NCBI RefSeq assembly: GCF_000711795.1
Contig: NZ_JONH01000011.1
Coordinates: 179,218 to 243,217 of the forward strand
Length of the DNA stretch: 64,000 nt
Source of the DNA: Vibrio pacinii DSM 19139
GTDB lineage: Bacteria > Pseudomonadota > Gammaproteobacteria > Enterobacterales > Vibrionaceae
Direction of reading: 5' to 3'
The notes below the pieces were generated by a model. It ran no database searches, had not been told where the DNA came from, and was given only the letters and a program-made list of their open reading frames with translations. Shown here piece after piece: positions 51,710-60,316 of the stretch. A program made the translations under genes and the position numbers. Every line of letters begins with the position of its first letter. Position 1 is the first letter of the stretch.

Positions 51710-53998
51710 TTACGCGGCGCTGTTCAACTTAGCTTTGCGCTTTTTTTTATCATGGGTGAGAACTTCACTGAAATCATGGCTAAAGTGGTCAACTTGAATG
51801 GCTTTGTAGCGCAATTGGTCTGCCGCAACAATTTTGTCGACTTCTTCTTGAGTCAATACATCCGCCTCAAGTGCTTGTGCCAATCGGTCTGCAAGTAAAC
51901 CTTTACGAGCGATTTTACCCTCTTTTGCTGCGCGTATTAGTTTTCGCTCTAGGCTCTTAACGCTATACATCGCAAGGAAAGCGTTTTCCATCAGGCCAAC
52001 ACTGTCATCATCACCTTTACCTACATAACAGAGATGAGTTAAGCGATCACGATGCGCTCCTGGCGTCATTAAGCTATCCGCCAGTTTGACTGTTAGATCA
52101 TCACTCGGTTTGGTGTAACGATTGCCAAGAGGGAAGATCAACACCTTCAACAAGCGACCTACCGCTTTTTGTGGGTAGTTGTTAAACGCCTGCTCTAGTG
52201 ATTGCGCAGCATTATATAAGCAGTATTGAACTGCGTAATGAACGTAATCTAAGTCTTGTTGCTGACGCCCTTCATCTTCGTATTTCTTAAGCGCGGCAGA
52301 TGACATATATAAATAAGCCAACACATCACCTAAGCGTGCAGAGATCATCTCTTTACGTTTAAGATCGCCACCTAGCGTTGCCATTGCGATATCAGCACTG
52401 ACCGCCAAAGAACGGCTTAGTCGGGTCATCTCTTTATAGTAATGTTGAGTAGGACCGCTCATCTCCGCTTTAATAAAACGCGAGCCAGTTAGCGCTGCGC
52501 CAAACGCGCCAAACGTATTGCCCATCGCATGTTTGATGTGCTTAAAGAGCAGTTCATCGAACTCTTTCGCACCTTGTTTTTCATCTGGATTGGCCGCCGC
52601 TTCCATCTCTTTTAAGACATAAGGGTGACAACGTGTTGCGCCTTGACCAAAAATCATCAAGTTACGGGTTAAGATGTTGGCACCTTCAACCGTAATGGCA
52701 ACCGGAATGCCTAAATAAGGCGCCGCTAGATAATTCATTGGGCCATCTTGAATCGCACGACCTGAATGAATATCCATTGAATCATTGAGGATGGTTCGCG
52801 CCATTTCGGTCATGTGGTACTTAGCAATTGCTGTCACTATGCCTGGTTTTTCTTTCAAATCGAGCGAGGTCGTCGTCAGCGTTCGTGTTGCTTCGAGTAG
52901 ATAGGTTAACCCACCAATGCGACCGAGCGCTTCGGCAACCCCTTCAAATTTACCAATCGACATTCCGAACTGCTTACGAACATAAGCGTAGGCACCCGTT
53001 GTACGTGCAGTGAGATGACCCATCGCCGAGCCGAGTGCAGGCAGTGAAATACCGCGCCCCGCTGACAGACACTCCACCAGCATACGCCAACCTTTACCGG
53101 CGTAATCTTGTCCGCCAATCAGCCACTCCATCGGGATAAAAACATCTTGGCCGCGAGTCGGGCCGTTCATAAACGCAAGACCTAATGGATCATGACGTTC
53201 ACCAATCTCAACGCCTTTGTGATCCGCTGGGATAAGTGCACAGGTAATGCCGATATCTTTCTTATCACCCATTAGCCCTTCTGGGTCATACATCTTAAAT
53301 GCTAGGCCTAGCACGGTCGCAACCGGCGCAAGGGTAATGTAGCGTTTGTTCCAATTCAGACGCACACCCAACACTTCTTTTCCGTCATGTTTGCCGTAAC
53401 AAACGATCCCTTCATCAGGAATACCACCGGCATCTGAGCCAGCTTCCGGCCCAGTCAGAGCGAAACACGGAATATCAGTGCCGTCTGCTAGACGTGGCAA
53501 CCAATAATCTTTTTGCTGTTGGGTACCATAATGAGACAGCAACTCTCCCGGACCTAACGAGTTCGGAACCATGACTGAAACGGCGGTACTTATACTGCGC
53601 GTGGCAATGCGTGAAACGATGGTTGAGTTGGCTAGTGCTGAAAACTCACGGCCACCATATTCTTTAGAAATAATAAGTGAGAAGAAACGCTCTTTGCGCA
53701 AGAAGTCCCATACTTCTTTCGGTAAGTCGCGATCTTGCTTAACAATTTTGTGGTCATCGAGCATATCGAGCAAAGTCTCAAGTTCGTTGTCGATGAACGA
53801 CTGCTCTTCATCACTCAGTGACGGGGTTGGGTATTGGTGAAGTTTGGTAAAATCAGGTTTTCCTGAGAACAACTCTCCATCCCACCACACACTACCCGCT
53901 TCCATCGCCTCTTTTTCGGTGCTAGACAGTGGCGGTAGTACTTTTTTAAACAGTTTGAAAGCTGGGTCGCTGACCCATTTTGTTCTTAGAGAGCCCAT
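51710..53998 (-). CDS. fadE: Acyl-CoA dehydrogenase FadE
   Basis: A 762-residue flavin dehydrogenase of the FadE type, first step of beta-oxidation. Core segments are ALTGPEAGSDAGGIPD, GPTRGQDVFIPMEWLIGG, the CLSAGRGISLPALGSAMG helix and DIHSGRAIQDGPMNYLAAPYLGIPVAITVEGAN. It is shorter than my memory of E. coli FadE (814) because the N-terminal membrane segments are absent. ATG 53998 follows AAAGGATCTGATC. It lies 59 bases downstream of the PsrA-like gene, probably in one operon. Confidence 0.93.
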   Translation of the reverse strand: MGSLRTKWVSDPAFKLFKKVLPPLSSTEKEAMEAGSVWWDGELFSGKPDFTKLHQYPTPSLSDEEQSFIDNELETLLDMLDDHKIVKQDRDLPKEVWDFLRKERFFSLIISKEYGGREFSALANSTIVSRIATRSISTAVSVMVPNSLGPGELLSHYGTQQQKDYWLPRLADGTDIPCFALTGPEAGSDAGGIPDEGIVCYGKHDGKEVLGVRLNWNKRYITLAPVATVLGLAFKMYDPEGLMGDKKDIGITCALIPADHKGVEIGERHDPLGLAFMNGPTRGQDVFIPMEWLIGGQDYAGKGWRMLVECLSAGRGISLPALGSAMGHLTARTTGAYAYVRKQFGMSIGKFEGVAEALGRIGGLTYLLEATRTLTTTSLDLKEKPGIVTAIAKYHMTEMARTILNDSMDIHSGRAIQDGPMNYLAAPYLGIPVAITVEGANILTRNLMIFGQGATRCHPYVLKEMEAAANPDEKQGAKEFDELLFKHIKHAMGNTFGAFGAALTGSRFIKAEMSGPTQHYYKEMTRLSRSLAVSADIAMATLGGDLKRKEMISARLGDVLAYLYMSSAALKKYEDEGRQQQDLDYVHYAVQYCLYNAAQSLEQAFNNYPQKAVGRLLKVLIFPLGNRYTKPSDDLTVKLADSLMTPGAHRDRLTHLCYVGKGDDDSVGLMENAFLAMYSVKSLERKLIRAAKEGKIARKGLLADRLAQALEADVLTQEEVDKIVAADQLRYKAIQVDHFSHDFSEVLTHDKKKRKAKLNSAA

Positions 53999-54057
53999 GA
54001 TCAGATCCTTTTGTTCTGTGGTGGTTCAATGTTGTTATTTTTGTAGGTCGAGGTTTA

Positions 54058-54684
54058 TTATTTCGCAGCGACACCCGCTGCTAAAAATGGAATCAGTTGG
54101 TCAACAACAGATTTTGCATCCATCGCTTTGCCGTAATCGTTTTCTGCTATTTCAAGTAGCGCCTGGCTTGATGCCATGGTGAAGACACACGTCCCAAGCG
54201 TAAAGTGCAAGCGCCAAAACAGCTCCTCTTGCGTCAGTTCTGGGTTGGCTTTTAACACCGATTGAGTAAACAGGGCCAGTGTGTCGGCATAGCGGGTGGT
54301 AATGAACCAACGCAGATGGCCTTGTACATCGGTGTAGCCTCGGCCGATTAGCAACATAAAGCGGCTAGTACCGTTTGGTCTGACATCGTTTAGGTTGCGC
54401 AGCGGGCCACGCAACGACTCAAAGACATCCGCCATTTGATAGCTATCGTTGAGATTTAAGTTAATTAAAGCATCTTGAACAGGAGGCATGAACGCCTCTA
54501 AATAGCGGTTCAACACGGCTCTTACTAAGGTTTTCTTATCGCCAAAATGATAGTTGACCGAGGCTAAATTCACGCCCGCTTTGCTGGTAATTGTGCGCAA
54601 AGAGGTATCTTTGAAGCCGTGCTCTGCAAACAAGGCCTCTGCAACATCTAGGATTTTCTCTTTGGTTGAATTTCTCGCCGACAT
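54058..54684 (-). CDS. psrA: TetR-family regulator, PsrA-like
   Basis: A 208-residue repressor. The N-terminal helix-turn-helix is STKEKILDVAEALFAEHGFKDTSLRTITSKAGVNLASVNYHFGDKKTLVRAVLNRYLEAF; the C-terminal ligand domain is PsrA-type. PsrA proteins sense long-chain acyl-CoA and control fadE-type genes. The ATG 54684 gives MSARNSTKEK; 16 more open codons upstream cover the operator. A PsrA half-box palindrome near its start point suggests autorepression together with fadE. Confidence 0.82.
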   Translation of the reverse strand: MSARNSTKEKILDVAEALFAEHGFKDTSLRTITSKAGVNLASVNYHFGDKKTLVRAVLNRYLEAFMPPVQDALINLNLNDSYQMADVFESLRGPLRNLNDVRPNGTSRFMLLIGRGYTDVQGHLRWFITTRYADTLALFTQSVLKANPELTQEELFWRLHFTLGTCVFTMASSQALLEIAENDYGKAMDAKSVVDQLIPFLAAGVAAK

Positions 54685-54699
54685 TTCAATCACTCGTAT

Positions 54700-54743
54700 T
54701 AAACAACTGTTTGAAATATACATTCGAAACACAAAGACAACAA
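54700..54743 (-). promoter_or_regulatory. psrA-fadE promoter with PsrA-like operator
   Basis: On the minus strand, -35 TTGTTG (54743-54738), a 17-base spacer, -10 TATATT (54720-54715). Immediately downstream, TAAAC-AACT-GTTTG (plus strand, 54700-54713) matches the PsrA pattern of facing AAAC/GTTT halves with one mismatch, and would cover the start point. Confidence 0.7.
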
Positions 54744-54766
54744 GTTGTTAACATCACACTTTTGCG

Positions 54767-54783
54767 CATTGGTCCGACCAGAC
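54767..54783. promoter_or_regulatory. FadR-like operator
   Basis: CATTGGTCCGACCAGAC matches 12 of 13 positions of the symmetric FadR core CTGGTCnGACCAG. It lies about 24 bases upstream of the psrA -35 and on the 5' side of the orphan plus-strand terminator. Confidence 0.7.
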
Positions 54784-54869
54784 AGGCAACAAACGGAATT
54801 AACTCGCTGAATTGGTGGAAAATAAATTTTTTTGAAATTAATTGGAACTGTTTGCCAATCACTCGGTCT

Positions 54870-55037
54870 CAATAGGTGTAGTTAGCAGAGCATTCAAGGG
54901 TTTTGGACAACCCGCAAAGTTTACAGGCCGTCAAACTTGTTTTCTTACTGAAGCTACTAATTTACACTGCTTTTTCTTATTAACTCCTATGTTTATTTGT
55001 ATATGCCCAGAGCCAATTTGCTCTGGGCTTTTTTTAT
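54870..55037 (+). ncRNA. Candidate small RNA with orphan terminator
   Basis: A strong terminator at 55005-55037 has no gene upstream on the plus strand: the nearest plus-strand gene ends at 50246 and psrA diverges. So some transcript must start between about 54785 and 54990. No good promoter was pinpointed and the 5' end given is only a guess. No supported short ORF is present. I do not recognise it as a named Vibrio RNA. Confidence 0.4.
55005..55037 (+). terminator. Orphan plus-strand terminator
   Basis: 9-bp arms GCCCAGAGC (55005-55013) and GCTCTGGGC (55020-55028), loop CAATTT, then nine T (55029-55037). The minus strand has no T-run. Confidence 0.9.
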
Positions 55038-55149
55038 CTGCGTAATTCACCCCCTTGTCACCATTTCGCAAAAGAAAACTTGATCTAAAATGATGCGCGA
55101 ACGATTTAGCACGTTAAGATAGGCGCCCAATTCCGATTAGATTGATTGT

Positions 55150-56061
55150 ATGAAGCTGTCGAATACTCCAATGACTCAGCACACATTCGCTGGTATGACA
55201 TTTTTTGTTAAACGCGATGATCAGCTGCATAGCCATTTTTGTGGTAACAAAGCACGTAAGTTTATGGCGTTTTTACAGCAAGATTACCCCGAGGTTGACA
55301 CCTTAATTAGCTATGGCAGCGCCCAAGCCAATTCACTCTATTCTCTTGCGGCTTTGGCCGCGATAAAAGGCTGGCAACTGGAGTTTTATGTCGACCATAT
55401 CCCTAAATGGCTCAGTGAAAAGCCATTGGGTAATTATCGTGGCGCATTAGAACTTGGCGCTAAGGTGATCGCGACCACATCGCACCAGTTGCATCCGCTC
55501 GACTATATTGAACAAATACGTCAACCTGACAATCACTGCTTATTTATTGCTGAAGGCGGTCGGTCTACAGCGGCTGAAGAAGGCGTGAAACAGTTAGCCA
55601 GCGAGATATTGTCTTGGACGCGCTTTGAATCAAACCAAACCTTTGTTGTCGCGCTACCCGCAGGTACGGGGACTACCGCTTTATACTTACATAAGTATCT
55701 GCAACCGCACGGAATTGAGGTACTCACCTGCCCCTGCGTTGGAGGCACAGACTACTTATTGACCCAATTTAAACAGCTAGGCGAAAACGACTATCCACAG
55801 ATTCTTGAGTTGGATTACAAACACCACTTTGGAAAACTTTATCAGCAGGACTTTCGCATCTGGCAACAGCTTCTACAACAGACTGACGTTGAGTTCGACT
55901 TACTGTACGATCCTATGATGTGGCAGTGTCTACAATCATGGTATAAAGACAATCAAGACAAAACCATCATATACGTTCATCAAGGTGGGCTGCTTGGCAA
56001 CGAAAGTATGTTACCTCGCTACGAGCGAAAGTTTGGTTCAAACTTTGGAGAGAGCTTATGA
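55150..56061 (+). CDS. PLP-dependent ACC deaminase / D-cysteine desulfhydrase-like enzyme
   Basis: A 303-residue fold-type II PLP enzyme. The PLP lysine is probably in HFCGNKARKF, after FVKRDDQLHS; YGSAQANSLYSLAALAA and the phosphate-binding ALPAGTGTTALYL follow. This is the ACC deaminase/D-cysteine desulfhydrase group; in vibrios D-cysteine or other D-amino acids are more likely substrates than ACC. It overlaps the next gene by four bases. Confidence 0.85.
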   Translation: MKLSNTPMTQHTFAGMTFFVKRDDQLHSHFCGNKARKFMAFLQQDYPEVDTLISYGSAQANSLYSLAALAAIKGWQLEFYVDHIPKWLSEKPLGNYRGALELGAKVIATTSHQLHPLDYIEQIRQPDNHCLFIAEGGRSTAAEEGVKQLASEILSWTRFESNQTFVVALPAGTGTTALYLHKYLQPHGIEVLTCPCVGGTDYLLTQFKQLGENDYPQILELDYKHHFGKLYQQDFRIWQQLLQQTDVEFDLLYDPMMWQCLQSWYKDNQDKTIIYVHQGGLLGNESMLPRYERKFGSNFGESL

Positions 56062-56360
56062 AGTCGATATTTTTCGCGTTGCTGAGTCTTATTGCTCAGC
56101 CATCAGTGGCGAGTATTATTACCACACCAGCAAGGCCTGTGATCGGGATTAACGCCAGTGAGATGACTAAACGCATCTGCTATTATCAAGATCAGGCCTA
56201 CTCTGAAGGGGCCGTCATCCAAGTAGGCGATTACTACATGGTGTGCGCCGCCGCAAAAGAGTTTGAAACCAATGGCGCACTGATGTGGCGTCAGCTTGAG
56301 AAGGCCCAGCAAACACCAGAGCCTAACAAAGTGCCGCCCAAAAGCTATAAAACCCACTAA
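56058..56360 (+). CDS. DUF1496 exported protein
   Basis: A 100-residue protein with a signal peptide (MKSIFFALLSLIAQPSVAS). The DUF1496 motif ICYYQDQAYSEGAVIQVGDYYMVCA carries two cysteines that could pair in the periplasm. The C-terminus is Pro/Lys-rich. It overlaps the preceding PLP enzyme (ATGA). Its function is unknown. Confidence 0.85.
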   Translation: MKSIFFALLSLIAQPSVASIITTPARPVIGINASEMTKRICYYQDQAYSEGAVIQVGDYYMVCAAAKEFETNGALMWRQLEKAQQTPEPNKVPPKSYKTH

Positions 56361-56383
56361 TCCATTAATGATGTGAGAATGTT

Positions 56384-56776
56384 TTGATTACCCCTATTGC
56401 CACCCGACTAACCAAAGGTGACGACCTTAAACAGACGATTCAACAATTAGTCACTCAACATCACATTCACGCAGGTAGTATCGCCTCTTGTGTCGGTTGT
56501 TTTACCCAGCTCAACATTCGCTTAGCAGGTGCAACCGAAACACTCCAACTGTGCGAACCGCTAGAAATTGTCTCGATTATGGGTACGCTGACGGCAGAAC
56601 ATCAGCACATTCATCTGTCTGTTGCCAAACAAAATGGTGATGTCATTGGCGGGCATCTGCTTGAAGGGTCGCTTATTGATACCACCGCTGAGTTGATCTT
56701 ACACCACTACCATGACTTGAGCTTCTCGCGCCAGTTTGATGCAAAAACTGGCTTTACCGAACTACAAGTTGATTGA
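56384..56776 (+). CDS. PPC/DUF296 domain protein
   Basis: A 130-residue single-domain protein of the PPC (DUF296) family, as in plant AT-hook partners and bacterial stand-alone proteins. HAGSIASCVGCFTQLNIRLAGA, VSIMGTLTAEHQHIHLSVA and GGHLLEGSLIDTTAELIL with conserved His-x-His are typical. It starts with TTG at 56384; no better start is present. Its function in bacteria is unknown. Confidence 0.82.
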   Translation: MITPIATRLTKGDDLKQTIQQLVTQHHIHAGSIASCVGCFTQLNIRLAGATETLQLCEPLEIVSIMGTLTAEHQHIHLSVAKQNGDVIGGHLLEGSLIDTTAELILHHYHDLSFSRQFDAKTGFTELQVD

Positions 56777-56849
56777 TTGCAACCTACGCTGTCAAGTATG
56801 TTTACATTTGATACTAACTGCTAGACAACATATGTATCTCGATACCTAA

Positions 56850-58211
56850 CTAACTTTCTTTAGTCTCAACAGGCAGCTTAATATCAAATTGACAACCTTT
56901 ACCGATCTCGCTTTGACAACTAACATTCCCGCCCAATTTATGAGTAACTAGATTGTAGATAATATGGGCACCTAAGCCCGAACTTCCATCACCACGTTTA
57001 GTGGTTATAAAAGGCTCAAATATCTTTCGAATAATATCTTGTTCGATCCCACAACCATCGTCTTTATATTCAATATGAATAATGTCATCTTCAAATGTCA
57101 CATTTATATAAATGTTATTTGAGCCATCACTTCCATCAAAACCATGGACAAGTGAATTGACAATAAGATTATAGTAAACTTGAGCTAAAGCCCCAGGGTA
57201 ACTATTTATCTTCAATTCAGGGTCACAAGACACTTCTACTTTAGCGTTATACTTTTTAAGCTCGTGCTTCAAAGACGTAACTACGTTATGTAGATTTTCA
57301 CTAATACGAAACTGATAACGTTCTTCCGAGCTTTGATCAACAGCTACTTGCCTAAAACTTTTAACTAAGTCAATGGAACGAGCCATACTGCTTTCAATAA
57401 TAGTATTCGATTCATTGATGATATCTATAATCCGTTCAAGATCGTCTTGAGACAACTGATTACTATCCAAGCTTTTTTGTAATTCAAATAACTGATCTTT
57501 TATAAATGAAGAGGCCGTAACACATATCCCTATGGGAGTATTAATTTCATGAGCAACACCTGCAACTAAAGATCCAAGTGAGGCCATCTTTTCAGATTCG
57601 ATTAACGTTTCCTGTGTTTTTTTTAGCTCTTCGTAAGCAGCTTCTAGACGTTTACTATTTTCTTTCTCTATTTGTGAGGCTTTTTCTAAACCGATTATAG
57701 CCGTAATATCTGTACAGATTTCTACGTGTCCCACCGGGTCTCCTTTACGATTGTAAATATATCTTGTGTTCACACGAAACTCTCTATCAAATTGAGAAAA
57801 ATAGGTTTCATCTATTCCTTTCCTTAACCGCCAAACACCACATTTATCGCTCTTACAAATAGGGGCACCCCAATTATTGCAAGGTTTACCAATAAAGCTA
57901 TCTCTGGGTTTGTGAAACAGGTCTTGTACAGGTTTATTGATATAGGTCCAATTCATATCTATATCAGTAACTGACAAGGGAGTTTGAAGTGAGTCTAAAA
58001 TCTGCTCATACCTAAAATATTTATTTTCAACATCTTCATGAACATTCTTAATTATAAAGAAAGCAATCGCAGCTAAAGAAAAACACAAGAAGATTACTAC
58101 AATCAAATTTAATTCAGTATTAACTGAGTAACCAACTAACAACGTAAGTAAAAAAACAATAATGGTTAAAGAAGTCATCTTCTTTACTAAAGATAATTCA
58201 ATCATATTCAT
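56850..58211 (-). CDS. PAS sensor histidine kinase with Cys-rich PAS domain
   Basis: A 453-residue membrane kinase. Two membrane segments (about 12-30 and 34-54) are followed by a PAS domain (about 62-175) with Cys111, Cys119 and Cys124 in CNNWGAPICKSDKCG. Then come a coiled coil and the phosphoacceptor His221 (GVAHEINTPIG). ATPase boxes are LIVNSLVHGFDG, DDGCGI and GDGSSGLGAHI. No receiver gene is adjacent. The coding DNA is visibly more A/T-rich than its neighbours. The next gene upstream encodes a chemoreceptor with a matching PAS domain. Confidence 0.9.
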   Translation of the reverse strand: MNMIELSLVKKMTSLTIIVFLLTLLVGYSVNTELNLIVVIFLCFSLAAIAFFIIKNVHEDVENKYFRYEQILDSLQTPLSVTDIDMNWTYINKPVQDLFHKPRDSFIGKPCNNWGAPICKSDKCGVWRLRKGIDETYFSQFDREFRVNTRYIYNRKGDPVGHVEICTDITAIIGLEKASQIEKENSKRLEAAYEELKKTQETLIESEKMASLGSLVAGVAHEINTPIGICVTASSFIKDQLFELQKSLDSNQLSQDDLERIIDIINESNTIIESSMARSIDLVKSFRQVAVDQSSEERYQFRISENLHNVVTSLKHELKKYNAKVEVSCDPELKINSYPGALAQVYYNLIVNSLVHGFDGSDGSNNIYINVTFEDDIIHIEYKDDGCGIEQDIIRKIFEPFITTKRGDGSSGLGAHIIYNLVTHKLGGNVSCQSEIGKGCQFDIKLPVETKES

Positions 58212-58261
58212 CTCTTATATTAAGTCCCAATTGGATTTTTGCCATCAAGTTGAATTCTCAC

Positions 58262-59485
58262 CTAATCAATATTCTTTACGTAAATATCGGGTGATATATT
58301 CAGATGTGATTCATCAAGTAAGCCCTCTATTTTACGAATACCCTCTAGTTGTACATTGAGCTTAGTCGCAAGACTCGATAGCTCTCTCGCTGAAAGAGAA
58401 GTCTCCTCAGCAGAAGCCGCCGTTGAATGAACCACCTCATCAATTTCTGACATTCCTTGGTTAATCTGACTTAGGCCTTCTGCCTGACTTTGAGATGCAT
58501 TGTCTATTTCTTCTACTGTATTGGATATTTCAGTGACCTGAACCACTATCTGATTCAGAGCAGAAACGCACTTTTGAGATACCTCATTGCCTTTCACAAC
58601 ATTTCCGATAGAGCTTTGAATGTGTTGCACAGATTCACTCGCTGCCTTACTACTTCTCTCAGCCAGTTGTCTTACTTCGTCTGCTACCACTGCAAACCCG
58701 CGGCCTAACTCTCCGGCTCTGGCAGCTTCAATGGATGCATTGAGAGCAAGTAGATTGGTTTGTGAAGCAATGTCCTCGATGACTTTGATTATTTCTCGTA
58801 TTGCACCACTTGACTGATTTATTTCAATCATCGCTTTCTCAAGTTCCCGCATTTCATTCACGGCATGACTTGCTGCAGATTGAGCTTCGACAGAGACCAA
58901 ATTCGCTTTGGCTGCTCTCTCTGCATTATCACTTGCTTGCACAAGAATTTCGTTTACTGCACTGCTAATTTCAGTGACCGAGGCGGCTTGCTGGGTAGAA
59001 CCCACTGTGAGTGCATGACTTGCATCATTCAAGTTGTGTGCACCACTGGTAATATTTTCACTGATTGCCTCAACATGGTGATAAACGCCATTGAGCGCAA
59101 CCTTTTCAGAGATTTCTTGCACGATTTCTACATGGCCTACCTTTTTGCCGTTTAGCCCCATGATGTAACTCGTGTCAACTTTGAAGTCCTTACCCCATTG
59201 ATTAAAAAATGTGGTAGGGTTGCCTTTTCTCAGACAATTCACACCACAATTTTCTGTATTGCAAATATTGGCTCCCCAGTTCGAGCAATGCTTACCAAGA
59301 ATCTCTTCTCGTGTAACGCCCAAAGGATTCGTAGCTGCTTTATTGGCAAAAGTCCACTTCATATCCATGTCTGTGACAGAAAGTGGGTGAGGAATGGCAT
59401 CAATAATTTGCTCGTAGAAATTAAAGCGCTCTTTGACCGTTCGTTGAATAAGGAACAAACAAAACGCCCCCCCTAAAACTGCCAC
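58262..59485 (-). CDS. Chemoreceptor with Cys-rich PAS domain, N-terminus shortened
   Basis: A 407-residue methyl-accepting protein. A single hydrophobic segment (residues 2-14) leads into a PAS domain with Cys67, Cys75, Cys80 and Cys84 ([18 protein letters not shown]), then the signalling region [45 protein letters not shown]. The only start is GTG 59485 with a TAA stop five codons upstream. Compared with the kinase next door, the first membrane segment is missing, so the gene may be 5'-truncated. It lacks a HAMP domain. Confidence 0.82.
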   Translation of the reverse strand: MAVLGGAFCLFLIQRTVKERFNFYEQIIDAIPHPLSVTDMDMKWTFANKAATNPLGVTREEILGKHCSNWGANICNTENCGVNCLRKGNPTTFFNQWGKDFKVDTSYIMGLNGKKVGHVEIVQEISEKVALNGVYHHVEAISENITSGAHNLNDASHALTVGSTQQAASVTEISSAVNEILVQASDNAERAAKANLVSVEAQSAASHAVNEMRELEKAMIEINQSSGAIREIIKVIEDIASQTNLLALNASIEAARAGELGRGFAVVADEVRQLAERSSKAASESVQHIQSSIGNVVKGNEVSQKCVSALNQIVVQVTEISNTVEEIDNASQSQAEGLSQINQGMSEIDEVVHSTAASAEETSLSARELSSLATKLNVQLEGIRKIEGLLDESHLNISPDIYVKNID

Positions 59486-59569
59486 TATTAAAACTACTTA
59501 CTGCGGAACACCTCACCGATCAGCTTAAGTATTTTAAAGTTTAATCATGGTATAAGCGGAATATACGAT

Positions 59570-59591
59570 AAAGACGTCCTAGGGCGTCTTT
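59570..59591 (+). terminator. Weak hairpin overlapping the ABC ATPase stop codon
   Basis: The arms AAAGACG (59570-59576) and CGTCTTT (59585-59591) flank a CCTAGG core that contains the ATPase stop codon (59579-59581). The minus strand has only three T; the plus strand has five. Confidence 0.45.
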
Positions 59592-60316
59592 TTGCTTTTG
59601 TGCTCTCGGTCTGACACAACGTGGCCATCTTTAAGAGTAATGATGCGCTTGGTACGCTGCGCGAGCGCAACGTCATGAGTGACAATGATCAGCGTTCTGC
59701 CATCAACATGAAGTTGGTTAAATAATGCTTCGATTTCTTCGCCAGATTGAGAATCGAGTGCACCCGTTGGTTCATCAGCCAAGATCACTTGTGGGTCATT
59801 TACCAAGGCTCTCGCGATAGCGACCCTCTGTTTTTGACCACCAGACAACTGATTCGGTTTGTGATTAAGGCGATCACCCAAACCAAGTTGTTCAAGTAGC
59901 GTAGCTGCACGCTCACGGCAATCTTTCCTTTTAAGGCTAGAATAAACCAAAGGTAAAGCCACGTTATCGAGCGCAGTGGCGAACTCAAGTAGATTAAAAC
60001 TCTGGAACACGAAGCCAATCTTCTGGTTACGAATCGCGGCCAGCTGATTTGCAGTTAAAGTGGCAACGTTTTGACCATCGAGCAGGTACTCTCCATCCGT
60101 GGGTGTATCTAGACAGCCTAGCATGTTCATCAACGTCGATTTTCCTGACCCCGACGGACCAAGAATCGAAAGGAATTCTCCTTGCTTAATCGTGAGGTCA
60201 ACACTATCTAAAGCACGAACTTGTGTCTCACCGCTTGAGTAGTATTTACAAATCTTACTCAGTTCAACCAGCGGTTTGTCCGACATTGTCTGTCGCGAAT
60301 GATGGCTATTATTCAC
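59579..60316 (-). CDS. MacB-like ABC transporter ATP-binding protein
   Basis: A 245-residue ATPase of the MacB/LolD type. Walker A is GPSGSGKST, signature LSGGQKQRVAIARAL, Walker B VILADEPTGALDS, H-loop IIVTHD. The GTG at 60316 has GGAGG eight bases upstream, inside the end of the permease gene. It powers the two permeases next to it, probably an export or periplasmic-release system. Confidence 0.92.
   Translation of the reverse strand: MNNSHHSRQTMSDKPLVELSKICKYYSSGETQVRALDSVDLTIKQGEFLSILGPSGSGKSTLMNMLGCLDTPTDGEYLLDGQNVATLTANQLAAIRNQKIGFVFQSFNLLEFATALDNVALPLVYSSLKRKDCRERAATLLEQLGLGDRLNHKPNQLSGGQKQRVAIARALVNDPQVILADEPTGALDSQSGEEIEALFNQLHVDGRTLIIVTHDVALAQRTKRIITLKDGHVVSDREHKSKKTP

Noticed and set aside
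54842..55045. Possible short protein-coding frame over the orphan terminator
   Set aside because: The frame runs through the terminator hairpin and its T-run, lacks a ribosome-binding site and has no recognisable features.
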